From positions 18,387-24,627 of the forward strand of contig PAAB01000027.1 in the NCBI GenBank assembly GCA_002591705.1: a stretch of 6,241 bases of DNA, in the 5' to 3' direction. Positions within the stretch are counted from its first letter, which is position 1. Every line of letters begins with the position of its first letter. The position numbers were made by a program, and so were the translations under genes. Source of the stretch: Phycisphaerae bacterium. Lineage in GTDB: Bacteria > Planctomycetota > Phycisphaerae > Phycisphaerales > SM1A02. Under the pieces are notes generated by a model. It was not told the DNA's origin. It saw only the letters and a list, made by a program, of their open reading frames with translations, and searched no databases. Of this stretch, positions 1 to 6,241 are shown piece by piece.

Positions 1-5
1 CCGAC

Positions 6-1499
6 GTGTCCGATCAGAAGACCATCAAGGACATCATCAACGGTCATCGCCTTCCCACGCTGCCTTCGGTCGCCGCCCGCGTCCTGGAGATGACGGCCGA
101 GGATGACATCGACATCCGCCGCATCGCCGAGGTGGTTCAGATGGACCAGGCGCTGGCGGCCAAGGTGCTTCGAACCGTCAACTCCAGCTTCTACGGACTC
201 TCCCGGCCCTGTGGAACGGTTCGTCAGGCGATGGTGTATCTGGGACTGAACACCGTCAAGACCCTGGTGCTGAGCTTCAGCCTCGTCGAGACCGTCGACG
301 GGCGTGGAGCCGATCGCAACGGTTTCAACTTCACCGACTACTGGCGTCGTTCCATTCACACCGCGGTTGCCGCGCGGGAACTGGCCCGACGGACGGTGTG
401 CTGGGATCCGGAGGAGGCCTTCCTCGCGGGTCTGATGCAGGACGTCGGCGTCATCGCCCTGTACCGGCAGTTCGGTGCCGACTACCTGTCGGGCATCGCC
501 GCTGCGAACGGAGAGCATGACCGCGTCCAGTCGCTGGAACGTGCCCGGTGGGACTGCGATCACGCCGAACTCAGTGCGGCGATTGCGGAACACTGGCAGC
601 TGCCCCGGGTGCAGGTCGAGGCCATCCGGCATCACCACGATTCCACGCCCGCGCCCATCGAGTGTCGTGCCCACGCACGCATCATCGAGCTGGCCGGTCG
701 GGTGGCCGCCGCGCTGGACAGCCGATCCCCCCGGGCGGCGATGACGACCATCCGCGGTCGCATCCGCGACTGGTTCGACATCGACGCGAAGCGTCTTCAA
801 TCCATGCTGGTCGAGATCGAAGACGCCATCAAGTCCATCAGTTCACTGCTTTCGGTCAATACCGGTGACGCTCCGGCCACGGAGCGGCTGCTGGCGACCG
901 CCGAGGAACAGCTCGTGGCCCATCAGGTCGACATGGACCGCAAGACGGCGGCACTGCGTTCGGCCAAGGCCGATCTCGAGGAGCAGGTCATGACCGATCC
1001 GCTGACCGGCGTCTGGTCGCGGCGTGCCCTCGGGGACACGCTCGAGATGCGTCTGCAGGCGGCGCAGGAGACCGGCCGTCGTGTTGCGGTGCTGTTCTGC
1101 GATGCGAACCGATTCAAGCAGGTCAACGATGTCCATGGTCACCTGGCCGGCGATGCATTGCTTCGACACATCGCGACCCTGCTCGACGAGCACACCCGCG
1201 AGGAGAGCATCGTGGGCCGCTACGGCGGCGACGAGTTCGTCGTGGTGCTTCCCAACTGCGATCTCGAGTCGGCCCGCCGGGTCGGGGTGCGGTTGCAGCG
1301 GACGATCACCACCACGCCCTGTCCGGCCGGATCCGGTTGGCCCGAATTGACGGCGAGCGTCAGCATCGGGGTGGCGTGTTCGAGCCTGGAATCACCCTGC
1401 ACCGCACAGGAGCTCATCGACACGGCGGATCAGGAGATGTACGAGGACAAGCAGTCGGGCCGGGATGACATCGCGGGTCGAATCGACCACGCGGCCTGA
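6..1499 (+). CDS. HDOD-GGDEF signalling protein (putative diguanylate cyclase)
   Basis: This 497-residue soluble protein probably makes cyclic di-GMP from two GTP in response to a signal or partner sensed by its N-terminal half. Residues about 10-230 form an HDOD domain: the LPTLP opening, the QMDQALAAKVLRTVNSSFYGL block (residues 45-65) and the later AIRHHH are typical. The metal-dependent HD site is degenerate (MQDVG at 144-148), as is usual for HDOD, so phosphohydrolase activity is not expected. A helical linker (about 265-328) leads to a GGDEF domain starting at DPLTGVWSRR (331-340), with the signature GGDEF at 407-411 and the first metal-binding Asp at D366. The product-inhibition I-site RxxD reads REES (398-401), so its Asp is lost. 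There is no signal peptide or membrane segment. The start is GTG at 6; only five bases precede it, so neither a ribosome site nor a longer N-terminus can be judged. Domain calls are firm; cyclase activity is inferred. Confidence 0.9.
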   Translation: MSDQKTIKDIINGHRLPTLPSVAARVLEMTAEDDIDIRRIAEVVQMDQALAAKVLRTVNSSFYGLSRPCGTVRQAMVYLGLNTVKTLVLSFSLVETVDGRGADRNGFNFTDYWRRSIHTAVAARELARRTVCWDPEEAFLAGLMQDVGVIALYRQFGADYLSGIAAANGEHDRVQSLERARWDCDHAELSAAIAEHWQLPRVQVEAIRHHHDSTPAPIECRAHARIIELAGRVAAALDSRSPRAAMTTIRGRIRDWFDIDAKRLQSMLVEIEDAIKSISSLLSVNTGDAPATERLLATAEEQLVAHQVDMDRKTAALRSAKADLEEQVMTDPLTGVWSRRALGDTLEMRLQAAQETGRRVAVLFCDANRFKQVNDVHGHLAGDALLRHIATLLDEHTREESIVGRYGGDEFVVVLPNCDLESARRVGVRLQRTITTTPCPAGSGWPELTASVSIGVACSSLESPCTAQELIDTADQEMYEDKQSGRDDIAGRIDHAA

Positions 1500-1525
1500 C
1501 CGTCATTCACGATCCATGCAGCACG

Positions 1526-1553
1526 CCGGCCTCCCCGGGAAGGGGGAGGCCGG
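1526..1553. terminator. Hairpin between convergent genes, probable bidirectional terminator
   Basis: A perfect 11-bp GC-rich stem (CCGGCCTCCCC at 1526-1536 pairing with GGGGAGGCCGG at 1543-1553) encloses a 6-base loop. A G-T and a C-G pair can extend it outward by two. It lies 27 bases after the stop of the HDOD-GGDEF gene and 66 bases past the stop of the leftward methyltransferase gene, so it could end transcripts from both sides. No T-run follows on either strand, so it is not a textbook intrinsic terminator. It may act through Rho, or simply as a stable 3' end. The rest of the 1500-1619 gap holds nothing else I can support. Confidence 0.65.
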
Positions 1554-1619
1554 TGGGCTGCTTCCAATGTCACACGTACGGTCGGTCAGCATCTCCGTCG
1601 CGGAAAGGAACGGAGTCGC

Positions 1620-3695
1620 TCAGTCGCCCAATCGATCCGTCCACCAGTCCATGAAGCGTCGTACGGTGGTGGTGTCGCATCCGTACGCCCGGCAGGATGC
1701 CGCCGCACCGGCCAGCAGGAATTCCCGGCGGCGGGTGGGATCGTCCGCATCATGGGCCGTTCGAATGGCCTCGGCGGCATCGTCCCAGGCGGTCCCGGGC
1801 TCGGGAACGGGCAGCATGGCGACCTGGGATGCGGCGAGTTTGATGGCGGTGGTGGAGCGGGCGACCCCGAAGTACCTTCCCGCCGCAATCGCGGTGGTCA
1901 CCGGCGAGGCCAGCGCCGCGGCGAGGTACCAGATCATGTCGTCGTCATGGGGTACGACCGTGATCAGCGGGGTCATGGGGAGCAGTTCGCCGATCTCGTC
2001 GACGTAGACCTCGAGGACTCGGGTCTGCGTTGCCAGCAGGATCTTGGGAACCAGCCGGGCGTCGGCCCACGGTCCGAGCTTCGTCTTGGAGGTCAGCGAT
2101 TGCAGGTCGACCTGCGGCCGCTCCCATCGCCGGCGGTCGTACCGCACGCCGCGTCGACCCCACGCGGAGGTGGCGGGATCGATCAGTCCGGTGGTGACCA
2201 GCGGGACGTGGCCGGCGTCCGGTCCTTCGGGCGGCGCTTCGCTGACGTGACCACGCAGTCCGTAGTACTGGTCCCGGAAGTCCGCGGTGGCCTTGGCGAC
2301 CGAGCCGAATGTCCGGGTGGACTCGGGTGTGATCCGCGGAATGCCCACCAGATCGCTGACCAGACCGGACCAGGTCGCCTCCTCGGCCAGACGGTCCATG
2401 TCCAGTTCGAGTTCGTCCACCGGATCGAAGTCGATGCCCCGTGATCGCCGAAGTCGGGTCGTACGTTCTTCGCTGCGTTCGAGGACCGGTGCGCACACGT
2501 GGACCGCGGCCTCGAAGACGTGATCGATCGCCAGCCAGATGTTGGTCAGGCGGGCCGTGCGGGCCAGGTCGCGCCGGATGCCCTCCGCGTCGCGTGTCGC
2601 CAGCATCGACTGGGGCTGGATCATCGCGACCCGGCCACCCGGGCGTGCCAGATCGATGGACAGACGAAGAAAGATGGCGGCGGGATCCACGTAGCCCTTC
2701 ACCGTATCGCCGAATCGATCACGCAGCAGACCGGCGGCATTGCGGGCCAGTGCGGTGTTGCGACCGAGTTGACTGAGAAACGGAGGATTGCCGATCACCA
2801 GATCGAATCCCTGCTCGTGCATCAGATGCCAATGCACGGGAGTCACCGTGCGCACCGCGTCGTCGCCGAGGTGGGCGCGGCACCAGGCATCCGCTTCGTC
2901 GAGCGAGCCGGCGTCGGCCGGTGCGCCCAGCAGACCGGAGCCGCAGTGGATTCGTCGTTCGTGCAGGGATGGAGGAAGCGCGCCGTCTCCGGCGAGACTC
3001 CACAGCCGTCGTCGGCAGACATGCGCCGTGGTGCAATCGATCTCCGAACCGTAGATGCAGTTGCGAAGGACGTGGACCCGGACCCGGTGCAGGTCGCCCT
3101 CCGAGACGTACCGTGCCGCCCGGTCGATGAGGCGATCGGCCGCACGCACCAGGAAGTGGCCGGTGCCGCAGGCGGGATCGCAGATGCGAAGATCCAGAAT
3201 CGACCGCAGCGGGTCGTCGGTTCGTTCCGCGCGGTCCAGAATCGGTTCGATCGACCGGTCGAGCAGGCCGTCGATGATGCGGTCCGGCGTGTAGAAGGCT
3301 CCGCGATGTCGCCGTCGTTCGCGGGTCGCCTCGTCGACACGCAGACGGTGGGTGACGGGATCGAGGATCGGGACATGCTCGAGGAGCTGTTCGTGCATGC
3401 GGGCGAGATCGTGTTCATCCGGGATCCGGCCCGAACGTGCCGCGAAGACCGTGTCCACGAATGTCTCCGCCGCCGGGAAGAACGGTTTCACCGTCCGCCG
3501 CCGTCGTTGGTCGTGCAGATGCGCGAAGCACAGGTCGTATCCGGTGATCAGGAGTTCACGCCAGGCGGCTTCGGGATCGGATGGCAGGCGCATTCCGTCC
3601 TGCAACGGCAGCAGGGCCTCGATGAACCGTCGTTCGTCGAGCGCGACATCCGTGTCGGCGGGCTGCAAGCCCCTCGTGGTGGGTGCTGAGGTCAT
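1620..3695 (-). CDS. Eco57I/TaqI-like N6-adenine DNA methyltransferase, apparently solitary
   Basis: The protein probably transfers a methyl group from S-adenosylmethionine to the N6 of adenine in a specific DNA site. Numbering from the ATG at 3695 (691 residues), GAFYTP at 132-137 is the motif X region, DPACGTGHF at 173-181 is the SAM-binding motif I, GSEID at 216-220 is motif II, and NPPF at 303-306 is the catalytic motif IV. The order X-I-IV followed by a long C-terminal half marks the gamma class. The C-terminal part (about 460-640), with YYGLRGHV at 477-484 and KLAASQVAMLPVP near 619-631, resembles the target-recognition regions of type IIG and BREX-type enzymes. The first 130 residues are mostly helical and show no PD-(D/E)xK nuclease motif. 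At 691 residues it is shorter than fused type IIG enzymes (usually over 900) and PglX (about 1200). The reading frame runs on upstream to a TTG at 3779, overlapping the peptidase gene by 20 bases. I prefer the ATG because it fits the intergenic gap and the extra 28 residues look like no domain. No Shine-Dalgarno precedes either start. The recognition sequence cannot be predicted, and base use looks like the neighbours by eye. Confidence 0.88.
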   Translation of the reverse strand: MTSAPTTRGLQPADTDVALDERRFIEALLPLQDGMRLPSDPEAAWRELLITGYDLCFAHLHDQRRRRTVKPFFPAAETFVDTVFAARSGRIPDEHDLARMHEQLLEHVPILDPVTHRLRVDEATRERRRHRGAFYTPDRIIDGLLDRSIEPILDRAERTDDPLRSILDLRICDPACGTGHFLVRAADRLIDRAARYVSEGDLHRVRVHVLRNCIYGSEIDCTTAHVCRRRLWSLAGDGALPPSLHERRIHCGSGLLGAPADAGSLDEADAWCRAHLGDDAVRTVTPVHWHLMHEQGFDLVIGNPPFLSQLGRNTALARNAAGLLRDRFGDTVKGYVDPAAIFLRLSIDLARPGGRVAMIQPQSMLATRDAEGIRRDLARTARLTNIWLAIDHVFEAAVHVCAPVLERSEERTTRLRRSRGIDFDPVDELELDMDRLAEEATWSGLVSDLVGIPRITPESTRTFGSVAKATADFRDQYYGLRGHVSEAPPEGPDAGHVPLVTTGLIDPATSAWGRRGVRYDRRRWERPQVDLQSLTSKTKLGPWADARLVPKILLATQTRVLEVYVDEIGELLPMTPLITVVPHDDDMIWYLAAALASPVTTAIAAGRYFGVARSTTAIKLAASQVAMLPVPEPGTAWDDAAEAIRTAHDADDPTRRREFLLAGAAASCRAYGCDTTTVRRFMDWWTDRLGD

Positions 3696-3707
3696 TGCAG
3701 ATGCAAT
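3694..3707. promoter_or_regulatory. Dyad ATTGCA-GA-TGCAAT at the methyltransferase start
   Basis: Two perfect 6-base inverted arms, ATTGCA (3694-3699) and TGCAAT (3702-3707), are separated by GA. The dyad overlaps the last two bases of the likely ATG (3693-3695 on the minus strand) in an AT-richer pocket of a GC-rich region. Just upstream on the minus strand, TATTGT (3709-3714) could be a weak -10 element, giving a leader of only a few bases, but I find no matching -35. The dyad could be an operator or a translation-affecting hairpin. A 12-base match of this kind can also arise by chance. Confidence 0.25.
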
Positions 3708-3759
3708 CACAATACAGGACTTGTCGATCGGGTGGAGCCGGACCGGGACCGAAATCGAA

Positions 3760-4986
3760 TCAGTCGCCGGTGGGCGCAAGGTGACCGGTGATGCGCGGGG
3801 TGAACGGAAATGCTTCCGCCGTCTCGCGAAGGTCGTCGAGGGTCACCGACTGGATACGCTGCAACTCTTCTTCCAGCGGTCGGTACTCGCCGGTGCTGGT
3901 GAGTATTCGTCCCAGTCGCTGCATGCGATCGGCGGCCAGTTCGCCGGCCCTGGTGAGATTCGTGGCCGCGAGACTCCGGATCCGCAGGAGATCGTCTTCC
4001 TGCAGGTGATCGACTGCATTTTCCAGTTCATCCAGCACGATCTGATGGCACGCTTCGGCGTCCTGGGGGGCGCAGCTGCACCAGATGAGGAACTCTCCGG
4101 CCCGGTCCCGCGGATCGAAGTGGCACTGGGCCTCCTCGGCGAGTCCGGGATCGACCAAGGCCCAGTACAGGCGGGATCCCTCGTAGTGTCCGACCAGATG
4201 GGCCAGCATGCCGGCGGCGTAGCGGCGATCGTCCTGCAGGGCCGGGGCCGGGGCGGCCAGGCACGTGTAGTGCTGATGGACCTGATCGGATTCGTCCCTG
4301 AACTCGGCCTGGCCGGGTTCCAGCGGGTCGTAGCTCCGGATCGCGCCGGTGCGTTCCCAGTGCCCGCAGTGGGATTCGATCCGCTGCACCATGGCCTCGA
4401 AATCCAGATTTCCGGCCATCGACACGATCGTGTTGTCCGCCGAATACTGGTGCGCGAAGTAGTCGTTCATCGTGTCGCGCTGCAGATTCGACACGGTCTC
4501 CCGGGTTCCCAGCACGCGGTGGGCGAGCCGATGGGATCCGTAGTAGTGCTCGAGCGTCTTCTCGTACAACCCCCAGAACGGCTGGTCGTCGTACATGGCG
4601 ATCTCCTCGAGGATGACCGGCTTCTCGTCCTCGAAGTCGTCTTCACGCAGCGACGGGCGGAGGATGTCGGACAGGATGTCCTCGGCCCGGTCGAGGAACT
4701 GGGGAAGGCACGAGGCGTGGAACGCCGTCATCTCGGCGCTGGTCCAGGCGTTGTGGCGTGCGCCGATGTCGTCGAACTCGCGGTCCACGTCCGCGGCGGT
4801 GCGCCGTTCGGTGCCCTTGAACATCATGTGCTCGAGGAAGTGGCTCACCCCCATGTGTTCGGGCTGCTCATCCCTCGCGCCGGTCCGAACGAAGAACCCC
4901 ATGGCGGTGGAGTGGGCTTCCGGATCAATCTCGGCCGCGATGCGCAGGCCGTTGGGCAGGACGTGTTCGCGGAACGTCACGGGCAT
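3760..4986 (-). CDS. M16 family zinc metallopeptidase
   Basis: This 408-residue protein belongs to the insulinase/pitrilysin (M16) family, whose members cleave peptides inside a closed chamber. The N-terminal domain (about 1-150) carries the inverted zinc motif HFLEH at 49-53 (zinc ligands H49 and H53, catalytic E52). The distal zinc ligand lies in the EE pair at 127-128, with the expected spacing of about 75 residues. Conserved surroundings include VLPNGLRI (9-16), FFVRTGARDE (31-40) and GARHNAWTS (75-83). The second M16 domain (about 165-370) contains GSRLYWALVDPGLAEEA (270-286). There, the Arg and Tyr usual for active M16 C-domains appear as Val and Glu. There is no signal peptide, so it should be cytoplasmic, and the length matches a single-subunit M16B protein. 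The ATG at 4986 lies 16 bases after the lpd stop; an AGGG overlaps that stop but sits about 14 bases from the ATG, so the ribosome site is weak. The substrate is unknown. Processing-peptidase or peptide-clearing roles are known in the family, but nothing here selects one. Confidence 0.92.
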   Translation of the reverse strand: MPVTFREHVLPNGLRIAAEIDPEAHSTAMGFFVRTGARDEQPEHMGVSHFLEHMMFKGTERRTAADVDREFDDIGARHNAWTSAEMTAFHASCLPQFLDRAEDILSDILRPSLREDDFEDEKPVILEEIAMYDDQPFWGLYEKTLEHYYGSHRLAHRVLGTRETVSNLQRDTMNDYFAHQYSADNTIVSMAGNLDFEAMVQRIESHCGHWERTGAIRSYDPLEPGQAEFRDESDQVHQHYTCLAAPAPALQDDRRYAAGMLAHLVGHYEGSRLYWALVDPGLAEEAQCHFDPRDRAGEFLIWCSCAPQDAEACHQIVLDELENAVDHLQEDDLLRIRSLAATNLTRAGELAADRMQRLGRILTSTGEYRPLEEELQRIQSVTLDDLRETAEAFPFTPRITGHLAPTGD

Positions 4987-5002
4987 GGGAACAGGCTGGC
5001 CC

Positions 5003-6241
5003 TCACGCGTTGATGATCCGGTTTTCCGTTCCGAGCGCGGCCTCGTGAATCGATTCGGCCATGGTCGGGTGGGCGTGCATCGTCGAGATGATGTCTTCCG
5101 CGGTGGCTTCCAGACGGATTGCGAGGCAGAACTCGTGGATCAGTTCCGATGCATCCTTGCCGATGATGTGTGCTCCGAGGATCTCCCCGTACGGTTTGGC
5201 GGTGACGATCTTCACGAAGCCGTCGGTCTGGCCCACGGCGATGGCCTTGCCCAGTGCGCTCAGCGAGAAGGTCCCCGTTTCGTAGTCGATGCCCTCTTCC
5301 TTCGCCTTTGCTTCGGTCATGCCGATCGATGCGATCTGGGGATTGGTGTAGGTGCAGCCGGGAATCGCGTTGTAGTCGACTCCCAGAGTGTGCTCTCCGG
5401 CCATGCGTTCGACGCAGGTGACGGCTTCTTCGCCCGAGACGTGGGCCAGCCACGGGGGTCCGATCACGTCTCCGATCGCGTAGACGCCCGGCACGTTCGT
5501 CTCGTAGGTCGGCTGGTCACGGTGGTAGTCCACCTTGATGTGGCCGCGATCGACCTCGAGTCCAAGACTGTCGTCGAACAGGCCGTCGAACCGTCCCGTG
5601 ACGCCGATGCCGACCAGAACGACCTCCGCATCCAGCTGCTGGGTCTTGGATTCGTCGGCGGAATCGACGATGGTCACCGTCGCGCCGTCTTCACGTGGTT
5701 CGATGCCGGTGGTCTTGGAACCGACGTGGAAGGTGATGCCCTGCCGCTTGAACGACTTGAGTGCGGCCTTCGACACCTCCTCGTCCTCGACGGGCAGGAT
5801 GCGGTCCACCATTTCGACCACGGTTACATCCGTTCCCATGGCGTTGTAGAAGTAGGCGAACTCCATCCCGATGGCGCCGGATCCGATGACGACCATCGAC
5901 TTGGGCTGCTTCGGAAGCGTCATCGCATCGTGCGATCCGACGATCGTGGTTCCGTTGAAAGGCGCGAAGGGAAGTTCGCGCGGAGCGGCTCCGGTCGCAA
6001 TCATGATCTTCGACGCGGTCACGGTCTGGATGACCTCCGAACCGGTGCCGTGGTAGTAGTCGTCGTCGGCCTTGGAGACCTCGATGACGCACGGTGCTCC
6101 GCCGGCGGCGCCGGAGACGATCTTGGCGTGGCCTTCGATGTGGTCGATCTTGTTCTTCTTCATCAGGAAGCCGACGCCCTTGTTGAGCTTGTCGGCGACC
6201 CCGCGCGAGCGACCGATGACCTTGTCCCAGTCCACGCTCAC
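5003..6241 (-). CDS. lpdA: Dihydrolipoamide dehydrogenase (E3), 5' end outside the window
   Basis: This flavoenzyme reoxidises dihydrolipoyl groups on the E2 or H subunits of 2-oxoacid dehydrogenase or glycine cleavage complexes and passes the electrons to NAD+. The visible 412 residues lack roughly 80 N-terminal residues, including the first FAD-binding glycine motif and the CxxxxC redox disulfide; both must lie beyond 6241. The codon at the edge (6239-6241) is GTG, but here it reads as an internal Val, not the start. Numbering from that codon, ATGAAPRELPF (82-92) ends the first FAD segment, IGSGAIGMEF (119-128) is the NAD-binding GxGxxG, and PGVYAIGDV (251-259) is the second FAD motif. HAHPTMAE (389-396) supplies the catalytic His391-Glu396 pair, spaced as in human E3. 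Residues about 42-75 are some 15-18 residues longer than the matching part of E. coli Lpd. The gene is first in a leftward run with the M16 peptidase 16 bases downstream. No E1 or E2 gene is in the window; they may lie upstream. Confidence 0.93.
   Translation of the reverse strand: MSVDWDKVIGRSRGVADKLNKGVGFLMKKNKIDHIEGHAKIVSGAAGGAPCVIEVSKADDDYYHGTGSEVIQTVTASKIMIATGAAPRELPFAPFNGTTIVGSHDAMTLPKQPKSMVVIGSGAIGMEFAYFYNAMGTDVTVVEMVDRILPVEDEEVSKAALKSFKRQGITFHVGSKTTGIEPREDGATVTIVDSADESKTQQLDAEVVLVGIGVTGRFDGLFDDSLGLEVDRGHIKVDYHRDQPTYETNVPGVYAIGDVIGPPWLAHVSGEEAVTCVERMAGEHTLGVDYNAIPGCTYTNPQIASIGMTEAKAKEEGIDYETGTFSLSALGKAIAVGQTDGFVKIVTAKPYGEILGAHIIGKDASELIHEFCLAIRLEATAEDIISTMHAHPTMAESIHEAALGTENRIINA

Noticed and set aside
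1593..1615. A second small hairpin, CTCCGT/ACGGAG, just past the methyltransferase stop
   Set aside because: Only six base pairs with an 11-base loop and no T-run; short matches like this are common in GC-rich sequence.
1465..2007. A 180-codon plus-strand frame crossing the end of the HDOD-GGDEF gene, the hairpin and the end of the methyltransferase gene
   Set aside because: It overlaps both real genes and the terminator-like stem, has low-complexity Ser/Ala/Arg content and no ribosome site that stands out.
2499..3689. A 396-codon open frame on the plus strand opposite the methyltransferase gene
   Set aside because: The translation has no domain or motif, and the opposite strand carries intact methyltransferase motifs throughout.
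1620..3695. Methyltransferase read as BREX PglX, DISARM methylase or a fused type IIG restriction enzyme
   Set aside because: It is far shorter than PglX or typical type IIG proteins, lacks a visible nuclease motif, and none of the other genes of those systems is present in the window.
3352..5013. A 553-codon open frame on the plus strand opposite the M16 gene and the start of the methyltransferase gene
   Set aside because: It is antisense to two genes with clear motifs, shows no recognisable domain, and long antisense frames are expected in GC-rich DNA with strong third-position GC bias.
6239..6241. GTG at the right edge as the start of the dehydrogenase
   Set aside because: The family needs about 80 more N-terminal residues with the FAD motif and redox cysteines, so this codon is an internal Val.

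Overview
The window is a GC-rich, densely coded stretch of a bacterial chromosome with four protein genes and almost no spare DNA. One gene reads rightward (6-1499). Three read leftward as one run (6241 down to 1620), so the two transcription units converge on a 120-base gap that holds a strong hairpin. The GC-rich codon use and general protein style (an M16 peptidase without signal peptide next to a dihydrolipoamide dehydrogenase, and an HDOD-GGDEF signalling protein) would suit a planctomycete-like (Phycisphaerae-type) or similar environmental bacterium. That placement is an impression from family resemblance, not a demonstrated assignment.

Layout. Positions 6-1499 (+) encode an HDOD domain fused to a GGDEF diguanylate cyclase domain. 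Positions 1500-1619 are the convergent intergenic region with a perfect 11-bp stem. Positions 1620-3695 (-) encode a gamma-type N6-adenine DNA methyltransferase of the Eco57I/TaqI-like kind, with no restriction nuclease visible in it or beside it. Positions 3760-4986 (-) encode an M16 zinc peptidase with an intact HxxEH site. Positions 5003-6241 (-) encode the C-terminal four fifths or so of a dihydrolipoamide dehydrogenase (E3), cut by the right edge of the window.

Working together. The leftward genes are spaced 16 and 64 bases apart, so lpd and the peptidase are probably co-transcribed. The methyltransferase is either the last gene of that operon or has its own weak promoter in the AT-richer 64-base gap, which also carries a 6+6 dyad over the likely start codon. 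There is no evident pathway link between E3, the peptidase and the methyltransferase. The rightward gene is an independent c-di-GMP signalling gene.

No CRISPR array, RNA gene, insertion sequence, transposase or attachment site was seen. I found no convincing new multi-gene system. The points most worth checking are the apparently solitary methyltransferase, the altered sites in the GGDEF domain, and the missing R/Y pair in the peptidase.
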